From Leifsonia aquatica H1aii (GTDB taxonomy: Bacteria > Actinomycetota > Actinomycetes > Actinomycetales > Microbacteriaceae), in assembly GCF_000633535.1 (NCBI RefSeq), contig NZ_AYMR01000016.1:1-59852 (forward strand): 59,852 bases of DNA, given 5' to 3'. Position numbers and translations under genes: made by a program. Of this stretch, positions 48,196 through 55,588 are shown piece by piece. Positions within the stretch are counted from its first letter, which is position 1. Each line of letters starts with the position of its first letter. The notes below the pieces were generated by a model. That model worked only from the letters and a program-made list of their open reading frames with translations, did no database searches and had not been told where the DNA came from.

Positions 48196-49121
48196 TCAGC
48201 GGCCTCCTCGCCGAGGAAGGCGCGGAGCGCGTCCGCCGCCTCGTACGGCTTCTCGTAGTGGATCAGGTGCCCCACCCCGGCGATCTCGACCAGCCGGGCG
48301 TCCGGGAAGAGCGTCCGCAGACGGCGCTCCGCCTCGATCGGCGTGATGTCGTCGTCCACCGCCGCCACGAGCAGGGTCGGTTCCGGGATGCGCGCCGCGA
48401 ACTCGCTGACATCGTGGGAGACGGACGCGCGGAAGGCCTCGAGCACCACCCGGCGGTCGCTGAACGCCGAGAAGTAGCGGTGGTGCTGGTCGTGGATCCA
48501 GCCACGCAGCCCGCGCTCCTTCGTCTTCGCCATCGCCTCGCTCATCACGCGCACGATCAGGCGGTTGCGCAGCAGGGCGAAGCCGAGCCGCTCCGGAAGC
48601 ACCGCCGCGAGCCAGTAGTAGAAGATCGCCAGCCGGGTGAGCACGCCGCGCGGACCCTTCAGCGCCGGCTGGCCGATCGGGTTCACCAGCACGACGCGGT
48701 CCGGCCGCAACGGATCGTCCTCGGCGCGGGAGGCCAGCGCCCCCGCGACGACGATCGAACCGAACGAGTGGCCGAGCAGCACGACGCGACCGTGGAGGTC
48801 CAGGCCGGCGACGAATCCGCGCAGCCAGCGGCCGTATCCCTCGATGTCGTGAGACGCCTCGGTGAGCGGCGTCGACGCGCCGAACCCGGGCAGGTCGGGC
48901 GAGATCATCCGCAGCTCCGGCAGCTGGGCGACCACCGGCTCCAGGCCGTGGTGATCGCCCCGGAACCCGTGCACGACGACGACCGTCGTGGCGGCGTCCG
49001 GGTCGCCGTAATCCCAGTACCGGGTGGTGCCTCCGAGGAGGTCGATCGCACCCTGTCGCACGGGGAGGCGCCCGAGCGCGTCGGCGTATGGTGAGGCTGT
49101 GTTCCTCGTCGAGGTGGTCAT
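48192..49121 (-). CDS. Alpha/beta hydrolase
   Basis: 309 residues from ATG 49121 (a TTG at 49130 is in frame but lies on the -10 box). Oxyanion HGFRG, nucleophile elbow GHSFGS and the C-terminal acid (VDDDITP) and base (GVGHLIHYE) are present. It resembles actinobacterial membrane-associated esterase-type hydrolases. It is coupled by a 4-bp overlap to the GT4 glycosyltransferase, so it may act on a glycolipid or glycan substrate. Confidence 0.85.
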   Translation of the reverse strand: MTTSTRNTASPYADALGRLPVRQGAIDLLGGTTRYWDYGDPDAATTVVVVHGFRGDHHGLEPVVAQLPELRMISPDLPGFGASTPLTEASHDIEGYGRWLRGFVAGLDLHGRVVLLGHSFGSIVVAGALASRAEDDPLRPDRVVLVNPIGQPALKGPRGVLTRLAIFYYWLAAVLPERLGFALLRNRLIVRVMSEAMAKTKERGLRGWIHDQHHRYFSAFSDRRVVLEAFRASVSHDVSEFAARIPEPTLLVAAVDDDITPIEAERRLRTLFPDARLVEIAGVGHLIHYEKPYEAADALRAFLGEEAAE

Positions 49122-49129
49122 CGTGGTCA

Positions 49130-49135
49130 AGTCTA
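49130..49135 (-). promoter_or_regulatory. -10 box for the hydrolase-glycosyltransferase pair
   Basis: TAGACT on the minus strand, 8 nt before ATG 49121. Confidence 0.45.
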
Positions 49136-49202
49136 GGCAAGCCCTGGGCGGACACTCGGTGAATGTCCCGGCAGGACTGGACAGGTCACCGCTCAGAACC
49201 CC

Positions 49203-49230
49203 TAGACTTCACTGGTTGTAACCGCTTGCA
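49203..49230 (+). promoter_or_regulatory. treS promoter with LacI-family operator
   Basis: TAGACT (49203-49208) is the -10. TGTAACCGCTTGCA (49217-49230) matches the LacI/CcpA-type operator TGNAANCGNTTNCA at every defined base, placed just after the transcription start, so a bound repressor would block transcription. The regulator gene is not in the window. Confidence 0.75.
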
Positions 49231-49257
49231 CTACGGCCTCGAGCCAGAAGGAGAACC

Positions 49258-50967
49258 GTGAGTTTCACCGCGCCCATCACGCTGCCCGGACTCACCCTCG
49301 ACCCCCATTGGTACCGCCGCGCGGTGTTCTACGAGGTCATGGTGCGTTCGTTCGTCGACAGCAACGGAGACGGCTCCGGCGACCTGGCCGGGCTGACGTC
49401 CAAACTCGACTACTTGCAGTGGCTCGGCATCGACGCGCTCTGGCTCCCGCCGTTCTTCCACTCGCCCCTGCGCGACGGAGGCTACGACGTCTCCGATTTC
49501 AAGGCGATCCTCCCCGAGTTCGGCACCATCGACGAGTTCCGCGACCTCGTCACCAAGGCGCACGAGCGCAACATGCGCATCATCATCGACCTGCCGATGA
49601 ACCACACCTCCGACCAGCACGAGTGGTTCCAGCAGTCGCGCTCCGACCCGGAGGGCCCGTACGGCGACTTCTACGTCTGGAACGACACCGACGACAAGTA
49701 CCCGGACATCCGCATCATCTTCGTCGACACCGAGGACTCCAACTGGGCCTTCGACGAGGCGCGTCGCCAGTACTACTTCCACCGCTTCTTCTCGCACCAG
49801 CCCGACCTCAACTTCGAGAACCCGGCCGTGCACGACGCGATGTACGACATCGTCCGGTTCTGGCTCGACCTCGGCGTCGACGGCTTCCGGCTCGACGCCA
49901 TCCCCTACCTCTACGAGTCGGACGAGGGCAACGGCGAGGGCGAGCCTCCCACGCACGAGTTCATCAAGAAGCTCCGCGAGATGGTGGACCGCGAGTACCC
50001 GGGCCGCATGATGATCGCCGAGGCCAACCAGTGGCCCCGCGAGGTCGCGGCGTTCTTCGGCACCGAGGAGGAGCCGGAGTGCCACATGGCCTTCGACTTC
50101 CCGGTCATGCCGCGCATCTTCTACGCGCTCCGCTCGCAGCAGGCCACCGAGCTCGTCCGGGTGCTCTCCGAGACGACCGACACGCCCGAGGGCGCCGCCT
50201 GGGGGGTGTTCCTGCGCAACCACGACGAGCTCACCCTCGAGATGGTCAGCGAGGAGTACCGGCAGGCGATGTACGGCTGGTACGCCTACGACCCGCGCAT
50301 GCGCGCCAACGTCGGCATCCGGCGCCGTCTCGCCCCCCTGCTCGACAACTCCCGCGCCGAGCTCGAGCTGGCGCACGCCCTGCTCTTCTCGCTCGCCGGC
50401 AGCCCGTTCCTCTACTACGGCGACGAGATCGGGATGGGCGACAACATCTGGCTGCCCGACCGGGACAGCTCGCGCACGCCGATGCAGTGGACGCCCGACC
50501 GCAACGGCGGGTTCTCGACGGCCGACCCGGGCAAGCTGTTCCTGCCCGTCGTGCAGTCGCTGGTGTACCACTACAACCAGGTGAACGTGGAGGCGCAGCT
50601 CGCGCAGTCGCGCTCGCTCCTGCACTGGGTGCGCAACGTCATCCACGTGCGCAAGGCGCACCCCGTCTTCGGCCTCGGCGACATGCGCGTGCTGCAGACC
50701 GACCATGAGTCGGTGCTGGCGTTCGTGCGCTCCTACGCCGGAAGCGGCACCCACTTCGGCGATCAGGCGGAGGACGTGCTCTGCGTGTTCTCGTTCGCCC
50801 ACAACCCCATCTCGGTCACGCTGGACGCGCCCGAGCTCGCGGGTCGGACGCTGTACGACATGTTCGGCGGGGCCGAGTTCCCCACCGTCGCGGAGGACGG
50901 CCGGTTCACCCTGACGCTCGGCACGCAGAGCTTCTACTGGCTGCACCTGGAGCCGCGGCGCGACTGA
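49258..50967 (+). CDS. treS: Trehalose synthase (maltose alpha-D-glucosyltransferase)
   Basis: 569 residues, GH13 enzyme of the TreS type. GTG start with AAGGAGA 3-10 nt upstream. Catalytic residues: nucleophile Asp213 (GVDGFRLDAIP), acid/base Glu255 (IAEANQWP), and the stabilising Asp323 (FLRNHDELT). The N-terminal WYRRAVFYEVMVRSFVDSNGDG and GIDALWLPPFF are GH13 hallmarks. It interconverts maltose and trehalose. It has no maltokinase (Pep2) fusion or neighbour. GlgM and GlgC at 54-57 kb are the other glucan enzymes in the window. Confidence 0.95.
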   Translation: MSFTAPITLPGLTLDPHWYRRAVFYEVMVRSFVDSNGDGSGDLAGLTSKLDYLQWLGIDALWLPPFFHSPLRDGGYDVSDFKAILPEFGTIDEFRDLVTKAHERNMRIIIDLPMNHTSDQHEWFQQSRSDPEGPYGDFYVWNDTDDKYPDIRIIFVDTEDSNWAFDEARRQYYFHRFFSHQPDLNFENPAVHDAMYDIVRFWLDLGVDGFRLDAIPYLYESDEGNGEGEPPTHEFIKKLREMVDREYPGRMMIAEANQWPREVAAFFGTEEEPECHMAFDFPVMPRIFYALRSQQATELVRVLSETTDTPEGAAWGVFLRNHDELTLEMVSEEYRQAMYGWYAYDPRMRANVGIRRRLAPLLDNSRAELELAHALLFSLAGSPFLYYGDEIGMGDNIWLPDRDSSRTPMQWTPDRNGGFSTADPGKLFLPVVQSLVYHYNQVNVEAQLAQSRSLLHWVRNVIHVRKAHPVFGLGDMRVLQTDHESVLAFVRSYAGSGTHFGDQAEDVLCVFSFAHNPISVTLDAPELAGRTLYDMFGGAEFPTVAEDGRFTLTLGTQSFYWLHLEPRRD

Positions 50968-50970
50968 CGG

Positions 50971-51090
50971 CCGCCTGTCGCGGCCGGCGGCCACCTGTCG
51001 CGGCTGGCGGCCACCTGTCGCGGCCGGCTGCCGCCTGTCGCGGCCGGCGGCCACCTGTCGCGGCCGGCTGCCACCTGTCGCGGCCGGCTG
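50971..51090. repeat. Six-copy 20-bp tandem repeat
   Basis: Six consecutive 20-bp units of the form CCRCCTGTCGCGGCYGGCKG run without gaps, then a degenerate tail to about 51120. The period is exactly 20 bp. It lies just after treS and may be a GC-rich terminator or a copy-number-variable tract. Confidence 0.85.
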
Positions 51091-51168
51091 CCGCCACGGT
51101 CGCCCCTGTCGCGGCACGGGTCGCCGACCCGCCCGGTGCGCCTCCCGGGTGGTGTCGGCGGCCCGTCC

Positions 51169-51174
51169 TACCCT
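51169..51174 (+). promoter_or_regulatory. -10 box for the exonuclease gene
   Basis: TACCCT ends 6 nt before ATG 51181, with no ribosome site; a leaderless start is likely. Confidence 0.45.
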
Positions 51175-51180
51175 GAATCC

Positions 51181-51864
51181 ATGGGTTGGCATCACGAGCT
51201 CGGCGTCTTCGATCTCGAGACGACGGGCATCGACGTCGAGTCGGCCCGGATCGTCACCGCGCACGTCGGCCTGCTGAACGAGCGGGGCGAGGTCGTCCAC
51301 GGCCGATACTGGATCCTGGACCCCGGGGTCGAGATCCCGGCCGAGGCCACGGCCGTCCACGGCGTGACCACCGCGCTCGCACGTGAGAAGGGCATGGCCG
51401 CCGCGGCCGGCGTCGCCGCCATCGTCGACCAGTTGCGCCGCCTGTTCGATCGCGGCATCCCAGTGGTGGCCTACAACGCACCCTACGACTTCACCCTGCT
51501 CGACCGGGAGGCCCGCCGCCACGGCGTGGCCCCGCTGGCCTCCCCCGGGCCGATCATCGACCCGCTGGTGATCGACCGCGCCGTCGACAAGTTCCGCCCC
51601 GGCAAGCGCACGCTCACCGTCGCCGCGGACCACTACGGCGTCTCGCTGACCGACGCGCATGACGCTGGCGCTGACGCGATCGCGGCCGGACGCGTCGCCC
51701 AGGCGATGGCCCAGCGGCATGCGGAGCACCTCGCCATCGAGGCCGCCGAGCTGCACCGCAAGCAGATCGACTGGTGTCGCGAACAGGCCGCCGACTTCCA
51801 GGAGTACATGCGCCGCGTCCGCGACCCCGAGTTCACCGCCTCCGGGGACTGGCCCCTCCGCTGA
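51181..51864 (+). CDS. DnaQ-like 3'-5' exonuclease
   Basis: 227 residues. The exonuclease motifs are visible: VFDLETTG (ExoI, Asp11 and Glu13), NAPYDFTLL (ExoII, Asp) and HDAGADAIAAG (ExoIII, His and Asp), i.e. a DEDDh type. It resembles actinobacterial stand-alone exonucleases related to the proofreading subunit of DNA polymerase III. A role in repair or RNA turnover is possible. It lies between repeat tracts and has its own leaderless promoter. Confidence 0.9.
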   Translation: MGWHHELGVFDLETTGIDVESARIVTAHVGLLNERGEVVHGRYWILDPGVEIPAEATAVHGVTTALAREKGMAAAAGVAAIVDQLRRLFDRGIPVVAYNAPYDFTLLDREARRHGVAPLASPGPIIDPLVIDRAVDKFRPGKRTLTVAADHYGVSLTDAHDAGADAIAAGRVAQAMAQRHAEHLAIEAAELHRKQIDWCREQAADFQEYMRRVRDPEFTASGDWPLR

Positions 51865-51945
51865 CCCGCGGCGCGCGCCGCGGCGCTGCGCCGCGCTGCG
51901 CTGCGCGCCGGCCGCCGCATCCGCCGCCTCCTACAACGTCGACCA

Positions 51946-52053
51946 CCGCCGCGACCGCTCGCATTCGGGACGACCGCCGCCACGTCCGCTACCGTTCGGG
52001 ACGTTTGCGTTGCGGCGCCGCACCGCAAACGTCCCGAAGAGCAGCGGTCACCG
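51946..52053. repeat. 108-bp repeat, copy A, with strong hairpin
   Basis: Aligns without gaps to copy B (52145-52252), about 85 percent identical by eye. It contains a perfect inverted repeat: arms 51995-52009 (TTCGGGACGTTTGCG) and 52024-52038 (CGCAAACGTCCCGAA), with the self-complementary TGCGGCGCCGCA in the loop. It looks like a dispersed palindromic element. Confidence 0.7.
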
Positions 52054-52144
52054 GGGCCGCCCGCACCGCCCGCGCGCGGGCGGGCGCGCGGGCGGGCGGG
52101 CGCGCCGAAGCCCGGCCGGCGACCGGACGCGCGCGTGGCGGACC

Positions 52145-52252
52145 CCGCCGCGACCGCCCTCGTTCGGGACAACCGCCGCAAGGTCCGCTGCAGTTCGAGA
52201 CGACCGCGGTGCAGCGCCGCACCGCATTTGTCCCGAACAGCAGCGGTCACCG
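52145..52252. repeat. 108-bp repeat, copy B, decayed hairpin
   Basis: Same ends and length as copy A. The left arm has changed (GTTCGAGACGACCGC) so the hairpin is broken, which suggests copy B is older or no longer selected. Confidence 0.68.
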
Positions 52253-52375
52253 ACCGCGGCTGCGTGGAGAGCGGCAAACGCAGGCGCGGCGCCGCCGCAC
52301 AGCCGCGCCGCGGCGCGGGCGCGCCAGGCGCGCGACCCTCCCACGCTGGGGGTTCTCCGGTGCGCCGGTGGACGC

Positions 52376-52381
52376 TAGTGT
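52376..52381 (+). promoter_or_regulatory. -10 box for the DUF4190-like gene
   Basis: TAGTGT ends 7 nt before ATG 52389, with no ribosome site. Confidence 0.5.
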
Positions 52382-52388
52382 CGTCGCC

Positions 52389-52703
52389 ATGAGCGATCCC
52401 AACCTGAACCCTCAGCCACTCCCGCCGCAGCAGCAGCCGCAGTACGCTGCCGCCCCGCCTGTGCAGCCCGGCTACAACACGCTGGCGATCGTGGGCTTCA
52501 TCCTCGCGTTCTTCGTCAACCTCGTCGGGGTGATCCTCGGCTTCGTCGCCCTGTCGCAGATCAAGCGCACCGGCGAGCAGGGACGCGGCCTCGCCATCGC
52601 CGCCATCATCATCGGCCTGGCGGAGATCATCCTCGGCATCATCATCACGATCATCGTGATCGCCACGCTCGGTGTCGCCGCGGCCAACTACAACAACTAC
52701 TGA
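52389..52703 (+). CDS. DUF4190-like small membrane protein
   Basis: 104 residues. A proline/glutamine-rich N-terminus (QPLPPQQQPQYAAAPPVQPG) precedes two transmembrane helices (about 35-58 and 70-95) linked by ALSQIKRTGEQGRGLAIA, the signature of DUF4190 proteins. These are common actinobacterial membrane proteins of unknown role, often present in several copies. Its start is 7 nt after a TAGTGT -10 box, so the transcript is probably leaderless. Confidence 0.82.
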   Translation: MSDPNLNPQPLPPQQQPQYAAAPPVQPGYNTLAIVGFILAFFVNLVGVILGFVALSQIKRTGEQGRGLAIAAIIIGLAEIILGIIITIIVIATLGVAAANYNNY

Positions 52704-52756
52704 GCGGAACGGCGACCGGGCGCCCTCGACCGATTCCTGGGTGTTTTCTGAAGATC

Positions 52757-53029
52757 GTGCAAGACTTTCGCTGGCCGCGACAGACGCGACCATCGACGAA
52801 AGGAATCAGCATCAGCGCGACGCTTCAGATCGTAGACGACTCCCACCAGCTCTGCCACCCGACGATCACCACCGAAGGGCCCTACTTCGGCTACAGCGAG
52901 CAGACGGACTTCTCGAACGGATCCGTGGTCGATCTCATCCCGTGCCCGGCCTGCGACGATCACCACGACATCGAGCAGCAGCCCCGGACCGGAAGCTACC
53001 TGTGCGAGGTCTTCGGCAGGATCCTGTAG
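52757..53029 (+). CDS. Small Cys/His protein, unknown
   Basis: 90 residues. The start is uncertain: GTG 52757 is the only standard start in frame before residue 20, yet a GAAAGGA site lies at 52798-52804, after which no ATG, GTG or TTG follows in frame, so an unusual start codon there is possible. The body reads ATLQIVDDSHQLCHPTITT, GPYFGYSEQTD, then CPACDDHHD and SYLCEVFGR, with two further cysteines. The CPxC-DDHHD cluster suggests metal binding. The lower GC of this segment is unlike its neighbours. I do not recognise the family. Confidence 0.55.
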   Translation: MQDFRWPRQTRPSTKGISISATLQIVDDSHQLCHPTITTEGPYFGYSEQTDFSNGSVVDLIPCPACDDHHDIEQQPRTGSYLCEVFGRIL

Positions 53030-53063
53030 CGCCGCTACCGCACCGCTACCGCACCGACACGAA

Positions 53064-53091
53064 GAGGCCCCCGTCGTACGACGGGGGCCTC
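53064..53091. terminator. Bidirectional terminator before rpmE2
   Basis: GAGGCCCCCGTCGT and its exact complement form a perfect 28-bp palindrome (hairpin loop about 4 nt), between the small Cys protein (+) and L31 (-). Confidence 0.82.
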
Positions 53092-53122
53092 TCTCGTACC
53101 GCGCGGCCGGAGCCGCGGCGGC

Positions 53123-53374
53123 TTACTTGCCGAAGTTCTTGTAGCGCGAGTTGAACTTCTCGACGCGGCCGGCCGAGTCGAGGATGCGCTGCTTGCCGGT
53201 GTAGAACGGGTGCGACTCGGACGAGATCTCGACGTCGATCACCGGGTAGGTGTTGCCGTCCTCCCAGTCGATCGTCTTCTCGCTGGAGACGGTGGAACGG
53301 GTGAGGAACGTCGCACCCGAGGCCAGGTCGCGGAAAACAACCGGAGCGTAGTCGGGGTGGATGCCAGTCTTCAT
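53123..53374 (-). CDS. rpmE2: 50S ribosomal protein L31 type B
   Basis: 83 residues, typical of type B L31. [20 protein letters not shown] at the N-terminus and [13 protein letters not shown] in the middle are family hallmarks. There is no cysteine at all, so this is the zinc-free C-minus form, which is usually induced when zinc is short. No Zur box (TGAAAA-type palindrome) is visible upstream, so it may be the main copy. It is monocistronic, ending before a strong terminator. Confidence 0.96.
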   Translation of the reverse strand: MKTGIHPDYAPVVFRDLASGATFLTRSTVSSEKTIDWEDGNTYPVIDVEISSESHPFYTGKQRILDSAGRVEKFNSRYKNFGK

Positions 53375-53484
53375 CAGGACTTCCTTGTTGCGTTGGTTTC
53401 GAATCGGTCAGGCCCGCACGCCAGAGGCACGGGCGGAAAGCTCTCGGCCGCCACGAGGCAGAATGACTCGGGAGCCAGCTATCG

Positions 53485-53490
53485 AGTTTA
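53485..53490 (-). promoter_or_regulatory. -10 box for rpmE2
   Basis: TAAACT on the minus strand; the leader to ATG 53374 would be about 100 nt, with a GGAAG site close to the start. Confidence 0.45.
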
Positions 53491-53499
53491 GCAGATGAC

Positions 53500-54300
53500 T
53501 CAGCCTGCGGTGGCCTGACGCGCCCGGGCGGTGTATCGGCCGTCCGTCTCGACGAGGTCGATGTCGAGCCCGAAGGTCTCGCTCAGGCTCTCGGCGGTCA
53601 GCACCTCGGCGATCGGGCCCTGCGCGGTGACGCGGCCGTCCTTGAGCAGGAGTGCCCGGTTGAAGCCGAGCGGGATCTCCTCGACGTGGTGGGTGACCAT
53701 GACGATGGCGGGCGACTTGGCATCGCTGGCGTAGCCGCCGAGCAGCTGCACGAGCTCCTCCCGTCCGCCGAGGTCGAGGCTCGCGGCCGGCTCGTCGAGC
53801 AACAGGATCTCGGGGTCGGTCATGACCGAGCGGGCGATCTGCACGCGCTTCTGTTCGCCGTCGCTCAGGCTGCCGAACGAGCGCTGGGCGAGGTGCTCGA
53901 GGTGCCACTCGGTGAGCACGCGCAGGGCACGACGCTCATCGATCTCCTCGTACAGCTCGTTCCAGCGGCCGGTGACGGCGTACGCGGCGGTCATCACCAC
54001 GTCGAGCACCGTCTCGTTGCGCGGGATGCGGCGGGCCAGGGCGCTCGACGCGAACCCGAGCAGGGGGCGCAGCTCCGCGAGGTCGCTCTGGCCGAGGGTC
54101 TCACCCAGCACCACGGCCTCCCCCGAGGACGGGTGGAGGGCGGCGGCGGCGATCTGCAGCAGCGTCGTCTTGCCCGCGCCGTTGGGGCCGAGCACGACCC
54201 AGCGCTCGTCCGGCTCCACGGTCCAGTCGACACCTTGCAGGACGGGGGTCCCGTCCCGGAGCACGGACACGTCTGAGAGCTGGAGAACGCTGCTGGCCAT
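53500..54300 (-). CDS. ABC transporter ATP-binding protein (orphan)
   Basis: 266 residues from ATG 54300. Walker A GPNGAGKTT (38-46), signature SLSDGEQKR, Walker B ILLLDEPAASLDL and the switch His in VMVTHHVEEIP are all present, so the ATPase is complete. No permease or binding protein is adjacent, so the partner is unknown; similar orphan ATPases (ModF-like) may have regulatory roles. The TAGGCT box ends 7 nt before the ATG, indicating a probable leaderless start. glgM lies upstream on the same strand, 57 bp away. Confidence 0.88.
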   Translation of the reverse strand: MASSVLQLSDVSVLRDGTPVLQGVDWTVEPDERWVVLGPNGAGKTTLLQIAAAALHPSSGEAVVLGETLGQSDLAELRPLLGFASSALARRIPRNETVLDVVMTAAYAVTGRWNELYEEIDERRALRVLTEWHLEHLAQRSFGSLSDGEQKRVQIARSVMTDPEILLLDEPAASLDLGGREELVQLLGGYASDAKSPAIVMVTHHVEEIPLGFNRALLLKDGRVTAQGPIAEVLTAESLSETFGLDIDLVETDGRYTARARQATAG

Positions 54301-54307
54301 GACTCCT

Positions 54308-54313
54308 AGCCTA
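54308..54313 (-). promoter_or_regulatory. -10 box for the ABC ATPase gene
   Basis: TAGGCT on the minus strand, 7 nt before ATG 54300. AGGAG between them could also serve as a ribosome site for a longer transcript. Confidence 0.45.
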
Positions 54314-54357
54314 CTCATCCGGGGAGGCCGGCACCGACCGCGACGGGCCGCCGGGCG

Positions 54358-55542
54358 CTACCGGCTCACCGAGCGGTAGATGTCGCGCGTCCGTTCCGCG
54401 ATCGCGGACCAGCTGAACGACGTCTCCGCCCGCTCCCGCCCGGCCGCGCCCATCCGGGCGGCCCGCTCCGGATCGCTCACCACCTCGGTGAGCGCCGCCG
54501 CGAGATCGCGCACGAACGCCTCCGGGTCGGTGGGCGTCCCGGTGCCGTCCTGCAGCTGCTCGATCGGCACGAGCCCCCCGGTGACGCCGTCGACGATGAC
54601 CTCCGGGATGCCCCCGGTCGCCGTGCCGACCACGGGGAGACCGCAGGCCATCGCCTCCAGGTTGACGATGCCCAGCGGCTCGTAGATCGACGGGCAGACG
54701 AAGACGGTGGAGGCGGTCAGCGCGATCCGCAGCTCCTCGTTGGTGAGGAGGCGGTCGATCCAGACGACGCCGTCGCGCTCGGCCTGCAGCTGCGCGACGA
54801 GCCCGCTCACCTCGGCGAGGATCTCCGGCGTGTCGGGAGCGCCGGCGCACAGCACGAGCTGCACGTCCGCGGGCAGCAGCCGGGCCGCGCGCAGCAGGTA
54901 CGGCAGGCCCTTCTGGCGGGTGATACGGCCGACGAAGACCACGGCGGGTCGCGTCGGGTCGATGCCGAGGGCGCGGGCCCGCACGCCGTCGTCGAGCGGC
55001 GTCCACCGTTCGAGGTCGATGCCGTTGTAGACGACGGTCACCCGGTCCGGGTCGAGCGCCGGGTACGCGTTCAGGATGTCGCGGCGCATCCCCTCGCTCA
55101 CAGCGATGACGGTGTCCGCGGCTTCGAAGGCGGTCTTCTCCGTCCAGCTCGACACGCGGTACCCGCCGCCGAGCTGCTCGGCCTTCCACGGGCGCAGCGG
55201 CTCCAGGCTGTGCGCGGTGACCACGTGCGGCACATCGTGCAGCAGCTTGGCGAGGTGGCCGCCGGCGTTGGCGTACCAGGTATGCGAGTGGACCACGTCC
55301 GCTCCCCCGCAGTCCTGCGCCATCTGCAGGTCGACGCCCAGCGTCGCCAGCGCGCCGTTCGCCTCCCGCAGCTCCGCGGGCACCCGGTAGGCGACCGTGT
55401 CGGGCGCGTCGCGCGGCTCGCCGAAGCAGCGCACCACCACGTCGATGTCCGCGCGCAGAGCGCGCACCAGTTCGGTCACGTGCACTCCGGCGCCGCCGTA
55501 GATGTCCGGCGGGTACTCCCGGGTGAGAAGATCAACGCGCAT
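54358..55542 (-). CDS. glgM: Glycogen synthase / maltose-1-phosphate synthase GlgM
   Basis: 394 residues, GT4-type GlgA of actinobacteria. N-terminal REYPPDIYGGAGVHVTELVRAL (ADP-glucose loop), HSHTWYANAGGHLAKLL, VFVGRITRQKGLPYLLRA and EPLGIVNLEAMACGLPVVGTATGGIPEVI (E-x7-E) mark the family. The mycobacterial counterpart makes maltose-1-phosphate from ADP-glucose and glucose-1-phosphate for the GlgE route; classical glycogen synthase activity is also possible. It is divergent from glgC, sharing a 46-bp control region. The TAGCGT box is 7 nt before the ATG, so the mRNA is probably leaderless. Confidence 0.9.
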   Translation of the reverse strand: MRVDLLTREYPPDIYGGAGVHVTELVRALRADIDVVVRCFGEPRDAPDTVAYRVPAELREANGALATLGVDLQMAQDCGGADVVHSHTWYANAGGHLAKLLHDVPHVVTAHSLEPLRPWKAEQLGGGYRVSSWTEKTAFEAADTVIAVSEGMRRDILNAYPALDPDRVTVVYNGIDLERWTPLDDGVRARALGIDPTRPAVVFVGRITRQKGLPYLLRAARLLPADVQLVLCAGAPDTPEILAEVSGLVAQLQAERDGVVWIDRLLTNEELRIALTASTVFVCPSIYEPLGIVNLEAMACGLPVVGTATGGIPEVIVDGVTGGLVPIEQLQDGTGTPTDPEAFVRDLAAALTEVVSDPERAARMGAAGRERAETSFSWSAIAERTRDIYRSVSR

Positions 55543-55549
55543 GCCCTGA

Positions 55550-55582
55550 ACGCTAGTACAGCCCTCCGGTTGCCTCTACTGT
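55550..55582. promoter_or_regulatory. Divergent leaderless promoters of glgM and glgC
   Basis: On the minus strand TAGCGT (55555-55550) is 7 nt before the glgM ATG; on the plus strand TACTGT (55577-55582) is 6 nt before the glgC ATG. The -10 boxes are 21 bp apart, so the -35 zones overlap and the two promoters should compete. Confidence 0.6.
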
Positions 55583-55588
55583 GGTGGC

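Larger units (their letters stand above)
51865..52388. other. Gene-free, repeat-rich stretch of 524 bp
   Basis: No convincing gene on either strand: the open frames here are Arg/Ala-rich by-products of GC content and lack start signals. It holds a GC-rich monotonous segment (52060-52140, repeats of CG-rich words), two 108-bp imperfect repeats and a strong hairpin. The end carries the promoter of the DUF4190-like gene. Confidence 0.75.

Noticed and set aside
50971-51090. The 20-bp tandem repeat as a CRISPR array
   Set aside because: The units are contiguous with no spacers between them, and there is no cas gene nearby.
51890-52380. Arg/Ala-rich open frames on both strands in the gene-free stretch
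   Set aside because: They read through hairpin repeats, have no start signals, and resemble each other only because of the DNA repeats.
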